Source: Terriglobales bacterium (GTDB taxonomy: Bacteria > Acidobacteriota > Terriglobia > Terriglobales > Acidobacteriaceae). Taken from it: 64,000 bases of DNA. The notes beneath the pieces are model-generated. The model was not told where the DNA came from and searched no databases. It saw only the letters and a program-made list of their open reading frames with translations. The stretch covers positions 669,942 through 733,941 of the forward strand of contig JAOAPE010000012.1 in assembly GCA_025462725.1 (NCBI GenBank), read 5' to 3'. Position 1 is the first letter of the stretch. Each line of letters opens with the position of its first letter. This document shows, in pieces, positions 34,910 through 44,789 of the stretch. Position numbers and translations under genes: made by a program.

Positions 34910-35925
34910 AACCTCACCTTAAAATCCGGCCCTTGATTCACATGGATGCTGTCCACAAACCGGATCTTCCCAGTGTCGTGAGTCATGATCAGCGATTGTG
35001 TTCGCGTGCCTTCGCCGAAGAAGCGGACACCGCGCAGCAGTGAGCCATCCGTCACACCGGTCGCAGCAAAAAGAATGTGTTTACCGGGCGCCAAATCTTC
35101 AGCGCGATAAATCTTCTTCTTGTCTTTGATACCCATTCGCAACATTCGTTCTTCCAACTCTGGGGTATCAACGACCAGTCGCGCCAGGATTTCTCCGTTG
35201 AGACATCGCATAGCCGCCGCAGTGATCACACCTTCCGGCGCGCCGCCGATTCCCATCACCGCGTGGACACCCGTCCCCAACACCGCCGCCGCGATTCCCG
35301 CGGAGAGATCGCCATCGCCGATCAATCGAATGCGCGCGCCCGTTGCGCGGATGTCTTCCATCAATTTCGCGTGTCGCGGGCGATCAAGCACTACGATGAC
35401 CAAATCCTCAACGTGCCGGTCTAGCGACTTTGCGATTGCGTTTAGGTTGTCGGCCACAGGCGCGTCCAGATCTACTTTGCCCCTGCTCGACGGTCCGACG
35501 ACCAATTTCTCCATGTAGCAATCCGGCGCATGCAAAAGCCCGCCGCGTTCAGACGCGGCCAAAACAGTGATCGCATTCGGTGCGCCTGTAGCGCAAAGGT
35601 TCGTGCCCTCTAACGGATCCACGGCGATGTCCACTTCCGGATAACGCACATTATCGATGGGCTTTGCACCCACCGCCTCGCCGATATACAGCATCGGCGC
35701 CTCATCGCGCTCGCCTTCGCCGATCACGATCGTGCCGAACATCGGCACCGTGTCCATCACGCGACGCATCGCCTGCACCGCCACGCCGTCTGCTTTGTCG
35801 CGGTCGCCCTGGCCCATGGTTTTCGCCGATTCAATGGCGGCCTCTTCCACCACGCGCACAAATTCCAATGCGAGTTCCACTTCCAGCCCCTGATGAACAA
35901 TTTCCGGTGTGATCGGTGCCGCCAT
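34906..35925 (-). CDS. glpX: Fructose-1,6-bisphosphatase class II
   Basis: 339 aa. Gluconeogenic enzyme removing the 1-phosphate of fructose 1,6-bisphosphate. GlpX motifs: [44 protein letters not shown], and a [12 protein letters not shown] segment near the end. Strong GGAGG ribosome site before the ATG. Monocistronic or the second gene of a pair with gcdH upstream (30 bases). Confidence 0.95.
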   Translation of the reverse strand: MAAPITPEIVHQGLEVELALEFVRVVEEAAIESAKTMGQGDRDKADGVAVQAMRRVMDTVPMFGTIVIGEGERDEAPMLYIGEAVGAKPIDNVRYPEVDIAVDPLEGTNLCATGAPNAITVLAASERGGLLHAPDCYMEKLVVGPSSRGKVDLDAPVADNLNAIAKSLDRHVEDLVIVVLDRPRHAKLMEDIRATGARIRLIGDGDLSAGIAAAVLGTGVHAVMGIGGAPEGVITAAAMRCLNGEILARLVVDTPELEERMLRMGIKDKKKIYRAEDLAPGKHILFAATGVTDGSLLRGVRFFGEGTRTQSLIMTHDTGKIRFVDSIHVNQGPDFKVRF

Positions 35926-35955
35926 TGGTTTCCTCCATGTGCATCTTCAACGAAA

Positions 35956-37137
35956 CTAAAACGCGTCAATCCCCGTAATGCTCGCTCCAATGATCAGCGT
36001 GTGAATGTCATCTGTTCCTTCGTAAGTTTTCACTGACTCAAGATTCATCATGTGCCGCATGATCGGGTAATCATCCGCAATTCCATTTGCTCCCAAGATG
36101 TCGCGCGCCATGCGCGCACATTCCAGTGCCATCGCCACATTATTCTTCTTGATCATGGAAATGTGCTGGTGCTGCACTTTCTCCTGGTCCTTCAGCCGTC
36201 CCACTTGAAGAGCAAGCAACTGGCCCTTGGTTATCTCCGTGATCATCCACGCCAACTTCTGCTGGACTAACTGGTGAGATGCTATTGGCTGGTCTCTGAA
36301 TTGCTTCCGCAGCTTCGAATATTGCAACGCGGTGTCATAACACGCCATCGCTGCGCCGATTCCTCCCCACCCGATTCCGTATCGTGCCTGGTTCAAGCAC
36401 ATCAGCGGAGACTTCAATCCGCCCGATTTCGGCAGCAGCGCGCTTGCTGGCACGCGCACATCTTGCAATGACAATCCCGATGTCACTGACGCCCGTAATG
36501 ACCACTTGCCGTGTACGTCGTCAGCCTTGAATCCCGGTGTCTTCGTCTCCACCAGGAATCCGCGCACGCGATTGTCTTCATCCTCGACTTTTGCCCAGAT
36601 GATGGCGATGTCAGCGATCGATCCCGAGGTGATCCACATCTTCTCGCCGTTCAACATGTAGTGGTCGCCGTCTTTCTTCGCACGCGTTCGCATACCGCCG
36701 GGGTTGGAACCGAAATCAGGTTCCGTCAATCCGAAGCAGCCAAGCTTTTCCCCTTTGGCCAGCTGCGGCAGCCATTTATCTTTTTGTTCGTCGCTGCCAA
36801 ATGCGTATATCGGATACATCACCAGCGCCGACTGCACACTCACGAACGAACGCAATCCGCTGTCTCCGCGCTCAAGTTCCTGCGTGACCAGTCCATATTC
36901 GACGTTCGACATCCCCGCGCAGCCGTACCCCTTTAGGTTGGCGCCAAAAAAACCGAGCTGTCCCATCTCCGGCACCAGTTCGCGCGGAAACCGCCCCTCG
37001 CGATTGCACTGCTCAATAATGGGAATGATTTTTTCTTCCACCCATTTACGGGTGTTATCTCTGACTAGGATTTCGTCCTCGCTCAGCAGGGAATCGAACT
37101 CGATGAAGTCCACTCCCTTGAACTTGAATGCAGGCAT
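35956..37137 (-). CDS. gcdH: Acyl-CoA dehydrogenase, glutaryl-CoA dehydrogenase type
   Basis: 393 aa from the ATG at 37137; an upstream in-frame start adds four residues. FAD enzyme with the signature CFGLTEPDFGSNPGG, WITSGSIADIAIIWAKVED for the flavin site, and catalytic Glu in YEGTDDIHTLI. The Arg-containing loop and overall length fit glutaryl-CoA dehydrogenase, which also decarboxylates the product in lysine and tryptophan breakdown; a general acyl-CoA dehydrogenase role cannot be excluded. Confidence 0.88.
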   Translation of the reverse strand: MPAFKFKGVDFIEFDSLLSEDEILVRDNTRKWVEEKIIPIIEQCNREGRFPRELVPEMGQLGFFGANLKGYGCAGMSNVEYGLVTQELERGDSGLRSFVSVQSALVMYPIYAFGSDEQKDKWLPQLAKGEKLGCFGLTEPDFGSNPGGMRTRAKKDGDHYMLNGEKMWITSGSIADIAIIWAKVEDEDNRVRGFLVETKTPGFKADDVHGKWSLRASVTSGLSLQDVRVPASALLPKSGGLKSPLMCLNQARYGIGWGGIGAAMACYDTALQYSKLRKQFRDQPIASHQLVQQKLAWMITEITKGQLLALQVGRLKDQEKVQHQHISMIKKNNVAMALECARMARDILGANGIADDYPIMRHMMNLESVKTYEGTDDIHTLIIGASITGIDAF

Positions 37138-37277
37138 GATCTCTCTCAATCAATAATGAGTTGTATAGATGCGGCGAGTGCCAGGCGCACATGAACGGTT
37201 AGCAACGTCAGGCAAACTCTAAAGGTTAAATGAGGGCTAGAGGTAGGTCAAACAATGTGCAAAGCTAGTCGGTGCAG

Positions 37278-37547
37278 TCAGTTTGAAGCTTGGCGCTTTC
37301 GCAGGTACTTGAGGGTAAGGAACAACGAGATGCCGCTCACAAAAAGGGCCAATGGTAGCGCTCGCTCGTCAGCCCAAAAGGTAAATTTCATTCTGCGGCC
37401 GTCATGCTGCCATTCCCAATAGCTGATAAGGTCCCAGAGAAGGAGCTTGTATGAAGTCGCAAATACTACGAAGGTCGTGAGTAGCGCGACTGCCCAGACT
37501 CGCACAGTATTCCCCGTTTCTGTCTTAGCACTCACGCTGCGTCTCAT
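37278..37547 (-). CDS. Small membrane protein, unknown
   Basis: 89 aa, two hydrophobic helices (about 17-38 and 61-80) with a Trp-rich loop (LLWDLISYWEWQHDGRRMKF). No family recognised. Alone between gcdH and a small plus-strand ORF. Confidence 0.55.
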   Translation of the reverse strand: MRRSVSAKTETGNTVRVWAVALLTTFVVFATSYKLLLWDLISYWEWQHDGRRMKFTFWADERALPLALFVSGISLFLTLKYLRKRQASN

Positions 37548-37608
37548 TCGGATCTACTTAATCGCCGAATTCTTGAAGTAATCCCATTTCCAATGCATAC
37601 TCTCTGAT

Positions 37609-37806
37609 ATGGAAACCGTCGCTCAGGTGCTCCCGAAATTCTTGGTCGTGCTCGCTGCTCTCGGCGCACTTGGATGTCTGCTCGTTATTCCTATTACCGC
37701 AGCGCAAATCCTTAAAGTCGCTTTTGAAGAGGACAACCTTCAAGAGTTGCGCGGCGAGGTTCCACGCAGCGAACCGCAAATTCCGCCATCCACTGCGACT
37801 TCTTAG
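37609..37806 (+). CDS. Possible small single-helix membrane protein
   Basis: 65 aa: one hydrophobic helix (about 10-35) followed by an acidic tail with Pro. Codon pattern looks coding but there is no ribosome site and no recognised family. It converges with the GT2 gene whose stop is at 37814. Confidence 0.45.
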   Translation: METVAQVLPKFLVVLAALGALGCLLVIPITAAQILKVAFEEDNLQELRGEVPRSEPQIPPSTATS

Positions 37807-37813
37807 GCAATAC

Positions 37814-38980
37814 CTACGCCTTCGATTTCAACTCTGCCAGTCCGTACTTCGTGCCTCTCCATGTCACGCCGCCCTGCGTCAGCGCCAGCCATGTAGATTT
37901 TACGAGTGTGTAGATCAGCAACACGGCTCCGATCGGATGCGCAAAGAAGTAGATCGGCGACACCTTCGATTTGCGGGACATCCCGCAATACATTCCTGCG
38001 ATCGACGCCAGCGCGACGCCGTATCCTAACTTCTGCCATCCCGGCGCGAGCGCAATTCCAACGAACGGCCCCAGGTTGAGAAATGCCAGTGCCAGTGCCG
38101 CTCCCAATGCGATCGCCCAATTGAATCGCATCAACGCGAAAAAATTCTTGGTGAGGTTCCCAACAACACCCATCGCGCCTTTGGCCCAGCGCAGGCTGAT
38201 CAATCCAGAACCGAACACGATTCGCTGCGCCAGCCGATGCTGCTTCACCGCCTTGCCCAACCATAGATCATCTACCACTTCCAGCCGCATGATCTCGAAC
38301 GTGCCGATTTTTTCATAAGCGCTCTTGCGGATCATGTTGAATGCACCCACGCCGATGAAGTCGAAAGCATCCGGGTCAGCTACTTTCCACGGACGATTCC
38401 CAAACACGAACATGATCTGAAACAGACCGATCATCATCCGTTCGCCCGCGCTCTTCATGATCATCGTCGGAAACAGAACGAGATGGTCCGCGGCTGACTT
38501 CTCCGCATACGCAATCGCTCGCCGGATCGTGTCCGCGCGATAAACCACGTCACCATCGGTGAACAATATCCACTCGCCCGTCGCCTGCAGTCCGGCTGTC
38601 CACATAGCATGCGTCTTGCCCAACCATCGCGCAGGCAGTTCCGTCACATGGATAACCTTCAAGCGTTTCTTTCCGGCCTCTGTCGCAGCGATCTCGTCCA
38701 TGATCTCGCCCGTGCGGTCAGTTGAGCGGTCATTAACGGCAATGACTTCGTAATTCGGATAATCCAATGCGAGCAGGGAACTCAAGCACTGCTGAATGCC
38801 CTCCGCTTCATTCCTGGCGGGCACAACCACCGTCACGCGTGGCGCAGATTGACCCGTAGGAACATCCCACTCCGGTCGATTGATGTCGTCAACCTTCGGC
38901 ATTCCCAGGGCCGCATCTACGAGCCGCCAGAACCACACTGCTCCCAGCAGTCCTCCGGCGATGGAATGGAATTGATGCAT
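37814..38980 (-). CDS. Family 2 glycosyltransferase, membrane-bound
   Basis: 388 aa. VTVVVPARNEAEGIQQCLSSL and VNDRSTDRT open the catalytic domain; FTDGDVVY is the DxD; the ARWLGKTHAMWTG-like loop and VVDDLWLGKAVK (ED motif) follow; C-terminal third has about four membrane helices. Similar to carotenoid or hopanoid-type GT2 enzymes (CrtQ/HpnB-like), but acceptor is unknown. Confidence 0.88.
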   Translation of the reverse strand: MHQFHSIAGGLLGAVWFWRLVDAALGMPKVDDINRPEWDVPTGQSAPRVTVVVPARNEAEGIQQCLSSLLALDYPNYEVIAVNDRSTDRTGEIMDEIAATEAGKKRLKVIHVTELPARWLGKTHAMWTAGLQATGEWILFTDGDVVYRADTIRRAIAYAEKSAADHLVLFPTMIMKSAGERMMIGLFQIMFVFGNRPWKVADPDAFDFIGVGAFNMIRKSAYEKIGTFEIMRLEVVDDLWLGKAVKQHRLAQRIVFGSGLISLRWAKGAMGVVGNLTKNFFALMRFNWAIALGAALALAFLNLGPFVGIALAPGWQKLGYGVALASIAGMYCGMSRKSKVSPIYFFAHPIGAVLLIYTLVKSTWLALTQGGVTWRGTKYGLAELKSKA

Positions 38981-39003
38981 CGGTTCAGTGTACGACAGCG
39001 TTC

Positions 39004-40281
39004 CTAAAACGCCGCAGTGGTTCGCGCCTCTCGCGCTTTCTCTTCATTGACCATTAGCAAGAGCCCGAGGCCAAGGATGAAGAAGGTGATCAATGACACG
39101 ATCGCCGTCCGGGCTGAGTGCGTGAAGTGTGTGATTGCGGCAAACGCCCACGGTCCCCAGATCGCGGAAAACTTGCTGAAGACGGTGTAGAAGCCGAAGA
39201 ACTCCGCGCTCGATTCCTGCGGGATCATCGACCCGTAATACGACCGGCTCAACGCCTGCGTTCCGCCCATCGCCAAACCTACGATCATGCCCAGCACAAA
39301 GAACTCAATGACGGAATGAATGAAGTACGCATAGACCACTACGCCCGACCAGATCACCAGTCCGAAGATGATCGTTGGCTTCGTGCCGATCCGGTCGGCA
39401 ATCTTGCTGAAGCCAAGCGATCCGCCGATTGCAACAAACTGAATGATCAGCAGCGTCAGCATCAACGCCGAAGCAGGCAGATGCAACTCGCTTGTGCCGT
39501 AGATCGTCGCCATATTAATGACGGTCTGGATTCCCTCGTTGTACATCATGTACGCGGCCAGAAAGATCAACAGGTGTCGAAAGCGCAACGCTCTCATTGC
39601 CGTGCGCCACGTTCGCGAAATCCCTAGCGACAAATATGCCAGCCACTCCGGACGCCCTCCATACTCGCTTGGCAACTTCTTTTCCGCCGGTGGTTCGTGC
39701 AGAAATCGCATGCAATAGAACGTGAACGCCGCCCACCACACGCCCGCCATCGCAATCCCGATTCGCGCCGCGTGTTCCTTGCTCAGTCCTACTTTGTCAT
39801 GCAATGAAACCAGCGCCAGCGCGATTGCGAACTGCAGTCCGCCGCCAATGTATCCGTATGCGTATCCCTTGGCGGAAACGTCGTCCATCTTTCCTTGGCT
39901 GGCAATGTGCGGCAGGAAGGCGTCGTAAAAGACATTTCCGTTGACGAAGCCAATCTGTGAGAGGAGGAAGAAGAGCAGCGTCTTGAGCACATCGCCGGAG
40001 TGGCAGAAGTAAATAAGTGTGCAGAAGAGAGCGCCGGTGTAAGCAAAAACGGTAAGGAAGCGTTTCTTCGACGCCGAAAAATCAGCAATGGCGCCCAGCA
40101 CCGGAGCCATCACAAAGCTGAAGACGCCTGCCAATCCAACGATGAATCCCCAAAGCGTGTCCGCCCGATAAGTCTTGCCGAATATCAGCGCTCCATGTTC
40201 ACCAACAATGCTGCTGGCGAAAAAGATGGGTAACAGTCCCACAGCGGTTGTGATGTATGCAGAATTCGCCCAGTCATACAT
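39004..40281 (-). CDS. MFS transporter, UMF1/Atg22-like family
   Basis: 425 aa from the ATG at 40281, about 12 helices. The motif WCMYDWANSAY near the N-terminus is the signature of this family (sugar or amino-acid efflux permeases; yeast Atg22 relatives). The coding signal runs upstream of the only ATG: the preceding codons read SKDDSKTIFGWC, as in homologues, back to a TAG at 40381, with no ATG, GTG or TTG in between. So the true start is unclear: either this ATG, a non-standard start, or a damaged start. Confidence 0.85.
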   Translation of the reverse strand: MYDWANSAYITTAVGLLPIFFASSIVGEHGALIFGKTYRADTLWGFIVGLAGVFSFVMAPVLGAIADFSASKKRFLTVFAYTGALFCTLIYFCHSGDVLKTLLFFLLSQIGFVNGNVFYDAFLPHIASQGKMDDVSAKGYAYGYIGGGLQFAIALALVSLHDKVGLSKEHAARIGIAMAGVWWAAFTFYCMRFLHEPPAEKKLPSEYGGRPEWLAYLSLGISRTWRTAMRALRFRHLLIFLAAYMMYNEGIQTVINMATIYGTSELHLPASALMLTLLIIQFVAIGGSLGFSKIADRIGTKPTIIFGLVIWSGVVVYAYFIHSVIEFFVLGMIVGLAMGGTQALSRSYYGSMIPQESSAEFFGFYTVFSKFSAIWGPWAFAAITHFTHSARTAIVSLITFFILGLGLLLMVNEEKAREARTTAAF

Positions 40282-40424
40282 GCACCATCCAAAGATGGTT
40301 TTGGAATCATCTTTTGAGAACCGGCCGGCACTCTGCTCTGCTCGAAAGGTTTCGATACTCTCACCCGAGTGGATATTCCTCTATCAGCGCAATGCGTCGG
40401 TCACTCACCGCTAAATGCTACTTG

Positions 40425-40823
40425 CTAACTGCTGTTCTTCCTCGGCCACCTAGCTTCCACCTTCGTCCCGATTCCGCCACGCGGACGAAAATCACCTTCC
40501 ACGATAGCCCAAACAGGTTTGGCTGCCCGTGCTACATCTTCCAAAACTTGGTTGACAATATTTTCTTGAAAAATTCCCAGGTTGCGATACGTGAACAAGT
40601 ACTCCTTCAGCGATTTCAATTCAAGGCAGGACTTCTTCGGCATGTACCGGATTTTGAGCGTTCCGAAATCAGGCAGGCCAGTCTTCGGGCACACTGACGT
40701 GAACTCCGGTATATCTATGACGATCTCGTAACTGGGAAACTGGTTCGGCCAGGTTTCAATGGCAGGGAACTTTGCGTCCAGACCAGACTTTGCGTGGTCT
40801 TCTGTATAGAGGCTTTTTGGCAT
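40425..40823 (-). CDS. queF: NADPH-dependent 7-cyano-7-deazaguanine (preQ0) reductase
   Basis: 132 aa from the ATG at 40823, short unimodular QueF. Makes preQ1 for queuosine in tRNA. Catalytic Cys45 (TSVCPKTG), Asp52, and the substrate motif ELKSLKEYLF with Glu68. A TATAAT (40830-40835, minus strand) lies only seven bases before the ATG and no ribosome site is present, so a leaderless mRNA is possible. No preQ1 riboswitch was seen. Confidence 0.93.
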   Translation of the reverse strand: MPKSLYTEDHAKSGLDAKFPAIETWPNQFPSYEIVIDIPEFTSVCPKTGLPDFGTLKIRYMPKKSCLELKSLKEYLFTYRNLGIFQENIVNQVLEDVARAAKPVWAIVEGDFRPRGGIGTKVEARWPRKNSS

Positions 40824-40943
40824 GGATTTATTATAGCCAGCAACTCTCGCCAGCAGCCCTGATGGCGCGGATTTGCGCGTATTTCTGGCAACAGCACACC
40901 TCACCAGGTAATCCTATTTCTCAGCAACTCTTTTGGAGGCACT

Positions 40944-41225
40944 ATGCACGTACTCTGGTGGATCGTAGTTGGATTGATCGCTGGTTGGGCCACTGGCAAG
41001 ATCATGCGCGGAAGCGGTTACGGCGCATTTATGGACATCCTCGTTGGCATCGTTGGCGCCCTCATCGGCGGCTGGATCATGCGCGCTCTCGGTTTCTCCG
41101 GACAAGGTGGAATGATCTACACCATTCTTGTCGCAATTGCCGGCGCTGTGATTTTGACATGGGTTCTTCGCTTGATCACCGGCAACAGAGAAACCGGTGG
41201 CGGCGGAATGCGACGCGCTGCTTAA
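40944..41225 (+). CDS. GlsB/YeaQ/YmgE-family small stress membrane protein
   Basis: 93 aa with three hydrophobic Gly-rich helices (WWIVVGLIAGWATGKIMRG, then DILVGIVGALIGGW, then TILVAIAGAVILTWVL), the pattern of the transglycosylase-associated protein family. Strong GGAGG before the ATG and a 9-bp hairpin after the stop. Function in this family is loosely linked to stress. Confidence 0.92.
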   Translation: MHVLWWIVVGLIAGWATGKIMRGSGYGAFMDILVGIVGALIGGWIMRALGFSGQGGMIYTILVAIAGAVILTWVLRLITGNRETGGGGMRRAA

Positions 41226-41258
41226 GTAATTGAACGTTGCTCAACACGGAATTGACTC

Positions 41259-41296
41259 CGCGACCTCTCCCCTGAGGTCGCGTGGTCATCTTCTTT
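41259..41296 (+). terminator. Probable terminator after the GlsB-type gene
   Basis: Perfect 9-bp stem CGCGACCTC/GAGGTCGCG (41259-41282), followed by a pyrimidine-rich but interrupted T tract. Confidence 0.6.
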
Positions 41297-41318
41297 CCGC
41301 GCAATCTTAAACTCTCCC

Positions 41319-42008
41319 ATGAAACCATTCATCTTCGCGCTCGCATTGATTGTTTCTTACGCTCCAGCACAGCAAGCTAACTCGAACCAACAACCCGCAA
41401 CCACACGGAAAACATTGGAGATCAGCGGCCAGAGCGTCCCAGACGCTGTCATTCAGGTCAACGGACGCGCCTATGCTGACGTTCTCGCCATTTCGCAATT
41501 GACTGGAACGGCGGTGGCGGTCAGGCCCGACCGCGTGGTTCTCACGATGCCCGGAGCGACTCCTGCCACTCCTCCGCAGCAGCAACCGGACCCAAATCGC
41601 CTTTCAAGAGAATTCGCCCGCAATGCCATCGCGCATCTTGCCGATATCCGGGAGTGGAGGAATGCACTTGAAACGGTCATCAGCATAGGAGCGCCAGAGG
41701 GGCTCCAGTTGGAAACCTTTTTGCAGCAGCGGCGCGGTCGTGCGGAAGAGAGTCTTCGACTCGCCGCGGTCTCAGCTTCAATTCCTGGGGACAAAAGGGC
41801 CCTGCAACTACTTCAAAATGGATTTTCTAACATTCAGCAGTGGGACAGCAGTGCCGCCGAAGCCCGCCGAAATTTGGATGGCTCAAAAGCAGTCGATCCA
41901 AATGCGTTGTCGAATGATCCCCTTCTCGCCAAAATCAATGTTTGCGACAGGTCTCTTAATGAGATGCTTTCCAGCGGCGCGTTCTATGACAACGCAACGT
42001 GCCGCTGA
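41319..42008 (+). CDS. Exported protein with stalk-like beta domain, unknown
   Basis: 229 aa with a signal peptide (about 1-18). Segment VNGRAYADVLAISQLTGTAVAVRPDRVVLTMP (about 47-78) resembles the copper-amine-oxidase N-terminal or stalk-type domain. The rest is helical. Two Cys in the C-terminal 20 residues (CDRSLNEML, ATCR) could form a disulfide. Function not recognised. Confidence 0.7.
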   Translation: MKPFIFALALIVSYAPAQQANSNQQPATTRKTLEISGQSVPDAVIQVNGRAYADVLAISQLTGTAVAVRPDRVVLTMPGATPATPPQQQPDPNRLSREFARNAIAHLADIREWRNALETVISIGAPEGLQLETFLQQRRGRAEESLRLAAVSASIPGDKRALQLLQNGFSNIQQWDSSAAEARRNLDGSKAVDPNALSNDPLLAKINVCDRSLNEMLSSGAFYDNATCR

Positions 42009-42019
42009 TGAGGGCAAAC

Positions 42020-42493
42020 TTATGCGCCGCTCATTGCCTTCATGCGTTTCTGCATCTCTTCCGGCGTTACGTCCTCGATATGAGTGGAGATATTCCACGA
42101 GTATCCGAATGGGTCCGTCACAGTTCCGCTCCGGTCTCCATAGAACTGATCTTGAACCGGCTTGATGAGTGTCGCGCCGTTCGCGACCGCATGTTGGATG
42201 ACCGCGTCAACATTCTCCACATAGAACATGATGCTCATCGGCGATCCGCCCATGGTCTTCGCGCTCTTATAGCCCATTTGAGGGAATTCATCGGCCATCA
42301 TCACGGGGGAATCTCCGAACTTTAGTTCTGCATGTCCGATGTTGCCGCCCGGTGCAGGCATTCGCATGATCTCTGTTGCTCCAAATACCTTCTTATAGAA
42401 ATCGATTGCGTTCGCTGCTCCGTCGATTACTAAATACGGCGTTACCGAGTGATATCCCTGAGGTTTGAAATTCGGCTTCGTAACGGCTGTCAT
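42020..42493 (-). CDS. VOC-family protein (glyoxalase/PhnB-like)
   Basis: 157 aa from the ATG at 42493, which has an AAAGGAG ribosome site; a longer frame upstream lacks one. Two beta-alpha-beta-beta-beta repeats: YLVIDGAANAIDFYKKVFGATEI and GHAELKFGDSPVMMAD, then the second half with YVENVDAVIQHAVANGATLI and GTVTDPFGYSWNISTH. Resembles the PhnB/YdeM subgroup of vicinal-oxygen-chelate proteins. Substrate unknown. Confidence 0.88.
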   Translation of the reverse strand: MTAVTKPNFKPQGYHSVTPYLVIDGAANAIDFYKKVFGATEIMRMPAPGGNIGHAELKFGDSPVMMADEFPQMGYKSAKTMGGSPMSIMFYVENVDAVIQHAVANGATLIKPVQDQFYGDRSGTVTDPFGYSWNISTHIEDVTPEEMQKRMKAMSGA

Positions 42494-42601
42494 ATGCGCT
42501 CCTTTGATGTCACTAAAATCATATCGCAGGTGCGGCTTGAGATTCTGCACTGGCGGGAACTGCCGACGCTCGCTGCTCAAGCTGCAACAAGCCACCGCTT
42601 G

Positions 42602-42607
42602 TATAAT
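42602..42607 (+). promoter_or_regulatory. Candidate -10 box for the heme operon
   Basis: TATAAT about 33 bases upstream of the first start codon. No clear -35 box at the right distance. Confidence 0.35.
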
Positions 42608-42639
42608 CGAGTGTTCCGTAAGTGTGCGGGACTCACACT

Positions 42640-43455
42640 ATGCCTCATCTCTGGTTGAGAGTCGCGGTTGCCTTTTACGGCCTTGGATTGATCTATGCCC
42701 TGATCGCACTCAGCGGTCGGCGTGAAGTCCTTGCGCGCATCATTCTTCCGGCGGTCGGGCTCGGCGCAATCTTTCACTTTGTTTCCATCGCCGAAGCCTA
42801 CGCTGTCGCCGGGGACCTCGCTCCGGCGAATATCACCCAATCGGAATCCCTGCTCGCATTCGTGCTAATGGCGAGTTTCTTCACCGTCTATTGGCGCTAC
42901 AAAACAACGTCACTTGGCATTCTCGTATTCCCGCTGGTCTTTTTGCTCAGCCTCTCCGCGTCACTGGGGCAGCAACCACCGCAGTTTATTTCTCCGCTGC
43001 TCGGTAGCGGCTGGATCGCAGTTCACATCACGCTCATCCTTTGCGGATACGCCGCACTCTTCTTCAGTTTCGTTTCCAGCCTTCTATATCTGTTGCAGGA
43101 ACAGAGCCTCAAGTCCAAGAATATGGACGGAGTTCTCTCCCATCTGCCCGCGCTTGAAGTCATGGACGACATTGGGTTCCGCTCTCTCTTGCTGGGATTC
43201 CCGTTCATGACTTTCGGCCTCATCGCAGGTTGCGTCATCGCACAAGCGAGTTACGGCCCAACGTATTTCCGCGATCCTAAAATCCTGCTCACGTTATTAA
43301 TGTGGGCCGTGTACATGGTTCTCCTCTTCAGCCGATGGTCAGCGGGATGGCGCGGCCGCAAAGCCGCCGTGCTGTCCACCGTCGCGTTCGTTGCCGCAAC
43401 GCTCGCTTGGGCAGCGAACTATTTCAGCTCCGTCCACAGGTACGTGGCGCAATGA
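42640..43455 (+). CDS. CcsA/HemX-like membrane protein
   Basis: 271 aa from the ATG at 42640. About eight hydrophobic helices. The segment GSGWIAVHITLILCGYAALFFSF contains the conserved His and is typical of the CcsA/CcmC/HemX superfamily of heme-handling membrane proteins; the canonical WWD motif is not obvious. First gene of a heme-biosynthesis operon; its stop overlaps the hemA start (ATGA). HemX-type proteins next to hemA regulate glutamyl-tRNA reductase levels in Bacillus; a similar role here is inference. Confidence 0.82.
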   Translation: MPHLWLRVAVAFYGLGLIYALIALSGRREVLARIILPAVGLGAIFHFVSIAEAYAVAGDLAPANITQSESLLAFVLMASFFTVYWRYKTTSLGILVFPLVFLLSLSASLGQQPPQFISPLLGSGWIAVHITLILCGYAALFFSFVSSLLYLLQEQSLKSKNMDGVLSHLPALEVMDDIGFRSLLLGFPFMTFGLIAGCVIAQASYGPTYFRDPKILLTLLMWAVYMVLLFSRWSAGWRGRKAAVLSTVAFVAATLAWAANYFSSVHRYVAQ

Positions 43456-44789
43456 AGTATTGCCTCATCGGGATCAATCACCGGACCGCGCCCGTCGAAG
43501 TGCGTGAGCAACTCGCGATTTCGGTTTCTGATCTGGCATCTGCGCTCCGGCAGCTTGCGGGTCGCCCCGATGTGGATGAATGTTTCATCATCTCCACGTG
43601 CAATCGGGTCGAACTCCTCGCGCGCTCGCCTGAGATCGCGCCTGATCTCCGCGGATTCATCGCGGACTACTTCAACATCGAGATCGCCGGATTGCAGCAG
43701 CATCTCTACGAGCGTCGCGACAAAGACGCGATTCGCCATGTTTTCCGCGTCGCTTCCAGTCTCGACTCCATGATCGTCGGCGAGCCGCAGATTCTCGGCC
43801 AAGTCAAAGAATCTTACGCTGTTGCGCGAAGCGTCGGTGCTGTGCATTCGCATCTCGACGTGCTGCTCACACGTGCATTCGCCACCGCGAAGCGTGTTCG
43901 GACAGAAACTTCTGTCGGCAGTTCAGCGGTTTCGGTCGCGTCCGTGGCTGTTGACCTCGCAAAAAAAATCTTCGGCTCGCTGCAAGGTAAACAGGTCTAC
44001 CTCGTTGGAGCAGGGAAGATGAGCGAGCTTGCCGCGAGACATCTCATGGCTCATGGCGCTGCCGCGATATTCGTCGCGAATCGCACGCATGATCGCGCCT
44101 TGCAACTCGCAGCGAAGTTCAACGGTCGCGCCATCCGCTTTGAGCAGCTCTACGAAACTGCCGCAGACGCTGACATCGTCATTACCTCTACTGGCGCTCC
44201 GCATCAAATCTTCCGTCGTGAACATGCGGAGATGTTCATGCAGCGCCGCAAGAACAAACCAATGTTCTTCATCGACATCGCCGTTCCGCGCGATGTGGAT
44301 CCGACCATAAACGAAGTCAGCGGAATCTTCGTCTATGACATCGACGATCTGCAATCCGTAGTGCAATCGCACGTTGCCGATCGGCAGCGCGAAGCTCAGC
44401 GCGCCGAAGCTATCATCGACGTAGAAGTCGAACGCTTCGTCAATCGACTCGACACGCTCGACATTGTTCCCACCATCGTTTCACTGCAAGATCATCTGGA
44501 AACCATTCGCCAGGCTGAGATCGACAAAGTCCGCGGACGTCTCGGCAAACTCACGCCAGAACAAGAGCTGGCGGTCGAGTCGATGAGTCGCGGAATCGTG
44601 AACAAGATATTGCACACTCCGATCACGACGCTTAAAACCGCAGCGCGCGATGCCAAGCAAAAGGATCCCGAAGCGACTACGATCATCGAACTCGTGCGCA
44701 AGCTCTTCAATCTCAACCTGTCTCGCGCTGCGGATGATCAACATGAACGCGAACATGCGGAAGAGAAGAAAGAGATCCTGAAACCATAA
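43452..44789 (+). CDS. hemA: Glutamyl-tRNA reductase
   Basis: 445 aa from the ATG at 43452 ([19 protein letters not shown]). First step of the C5 tetrapyrrole pathway. Catalytic Cys50 in [21 protein letters not shown] for the catalytic domain, and the NADPH site [17 protein letters not shown]. The frame is open upstream to 43302, but that part overlaps the preceding gene. The ATG is coupled to its stop by ATGA. C-terminal dimerisation domain intact. Confidence 0.97.
   Translation: MKYCLIGINHRTAPVEVREQLAISVSDLASALRQLAGRPDVDECFIISTCNRVELLARSPEIAPDLRGFIADYFNIEIAGLQQHLYERRDKDAIRHVFRVASSLDSMIVGEPQILGQVKESYAVARSVGAVHSHLDVLLTRAFATAKRVRTETSVGSSAVSVASVAVDLAKKIFGSLQGKQVYLVGAGKMSELAARHLMAHGAAAIFVANRTHDRALQLAAKFNGRAIRFEQLYETAADADIVITSTGAPHQIFRREHAEMFMQRRKNKPMFFIDIAVPRDVDPTINEVSGIFVYDIDDLQSVVQSHVADRQREAQRAEAIIDVEVERFVNRLDTLDIVPTIVSLQDHLETIRQAEIDKVRGRLGKLTPEQELAVESMSRGIVNKILHTPITTLKTAARDAKQKDPEATTIIELVRKLFNLNLSRAADDQHEREHAEEKKEILKP

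Noticed and set aside
40824-40943. Possible preQ1 riboswitch before queF
   Set aside because: No H-type pseudoknot or C-rich loop is visible, and the promoter-like TATAAT lies directly at the start codon.
43302-43451. In-frame N-terminal extension of hemA
   Set aside because: It overlaps the preceding membrane-protein gene, and the conserved HemA start (MKYCLIG) lies at 43452 in an ATGA coupling.
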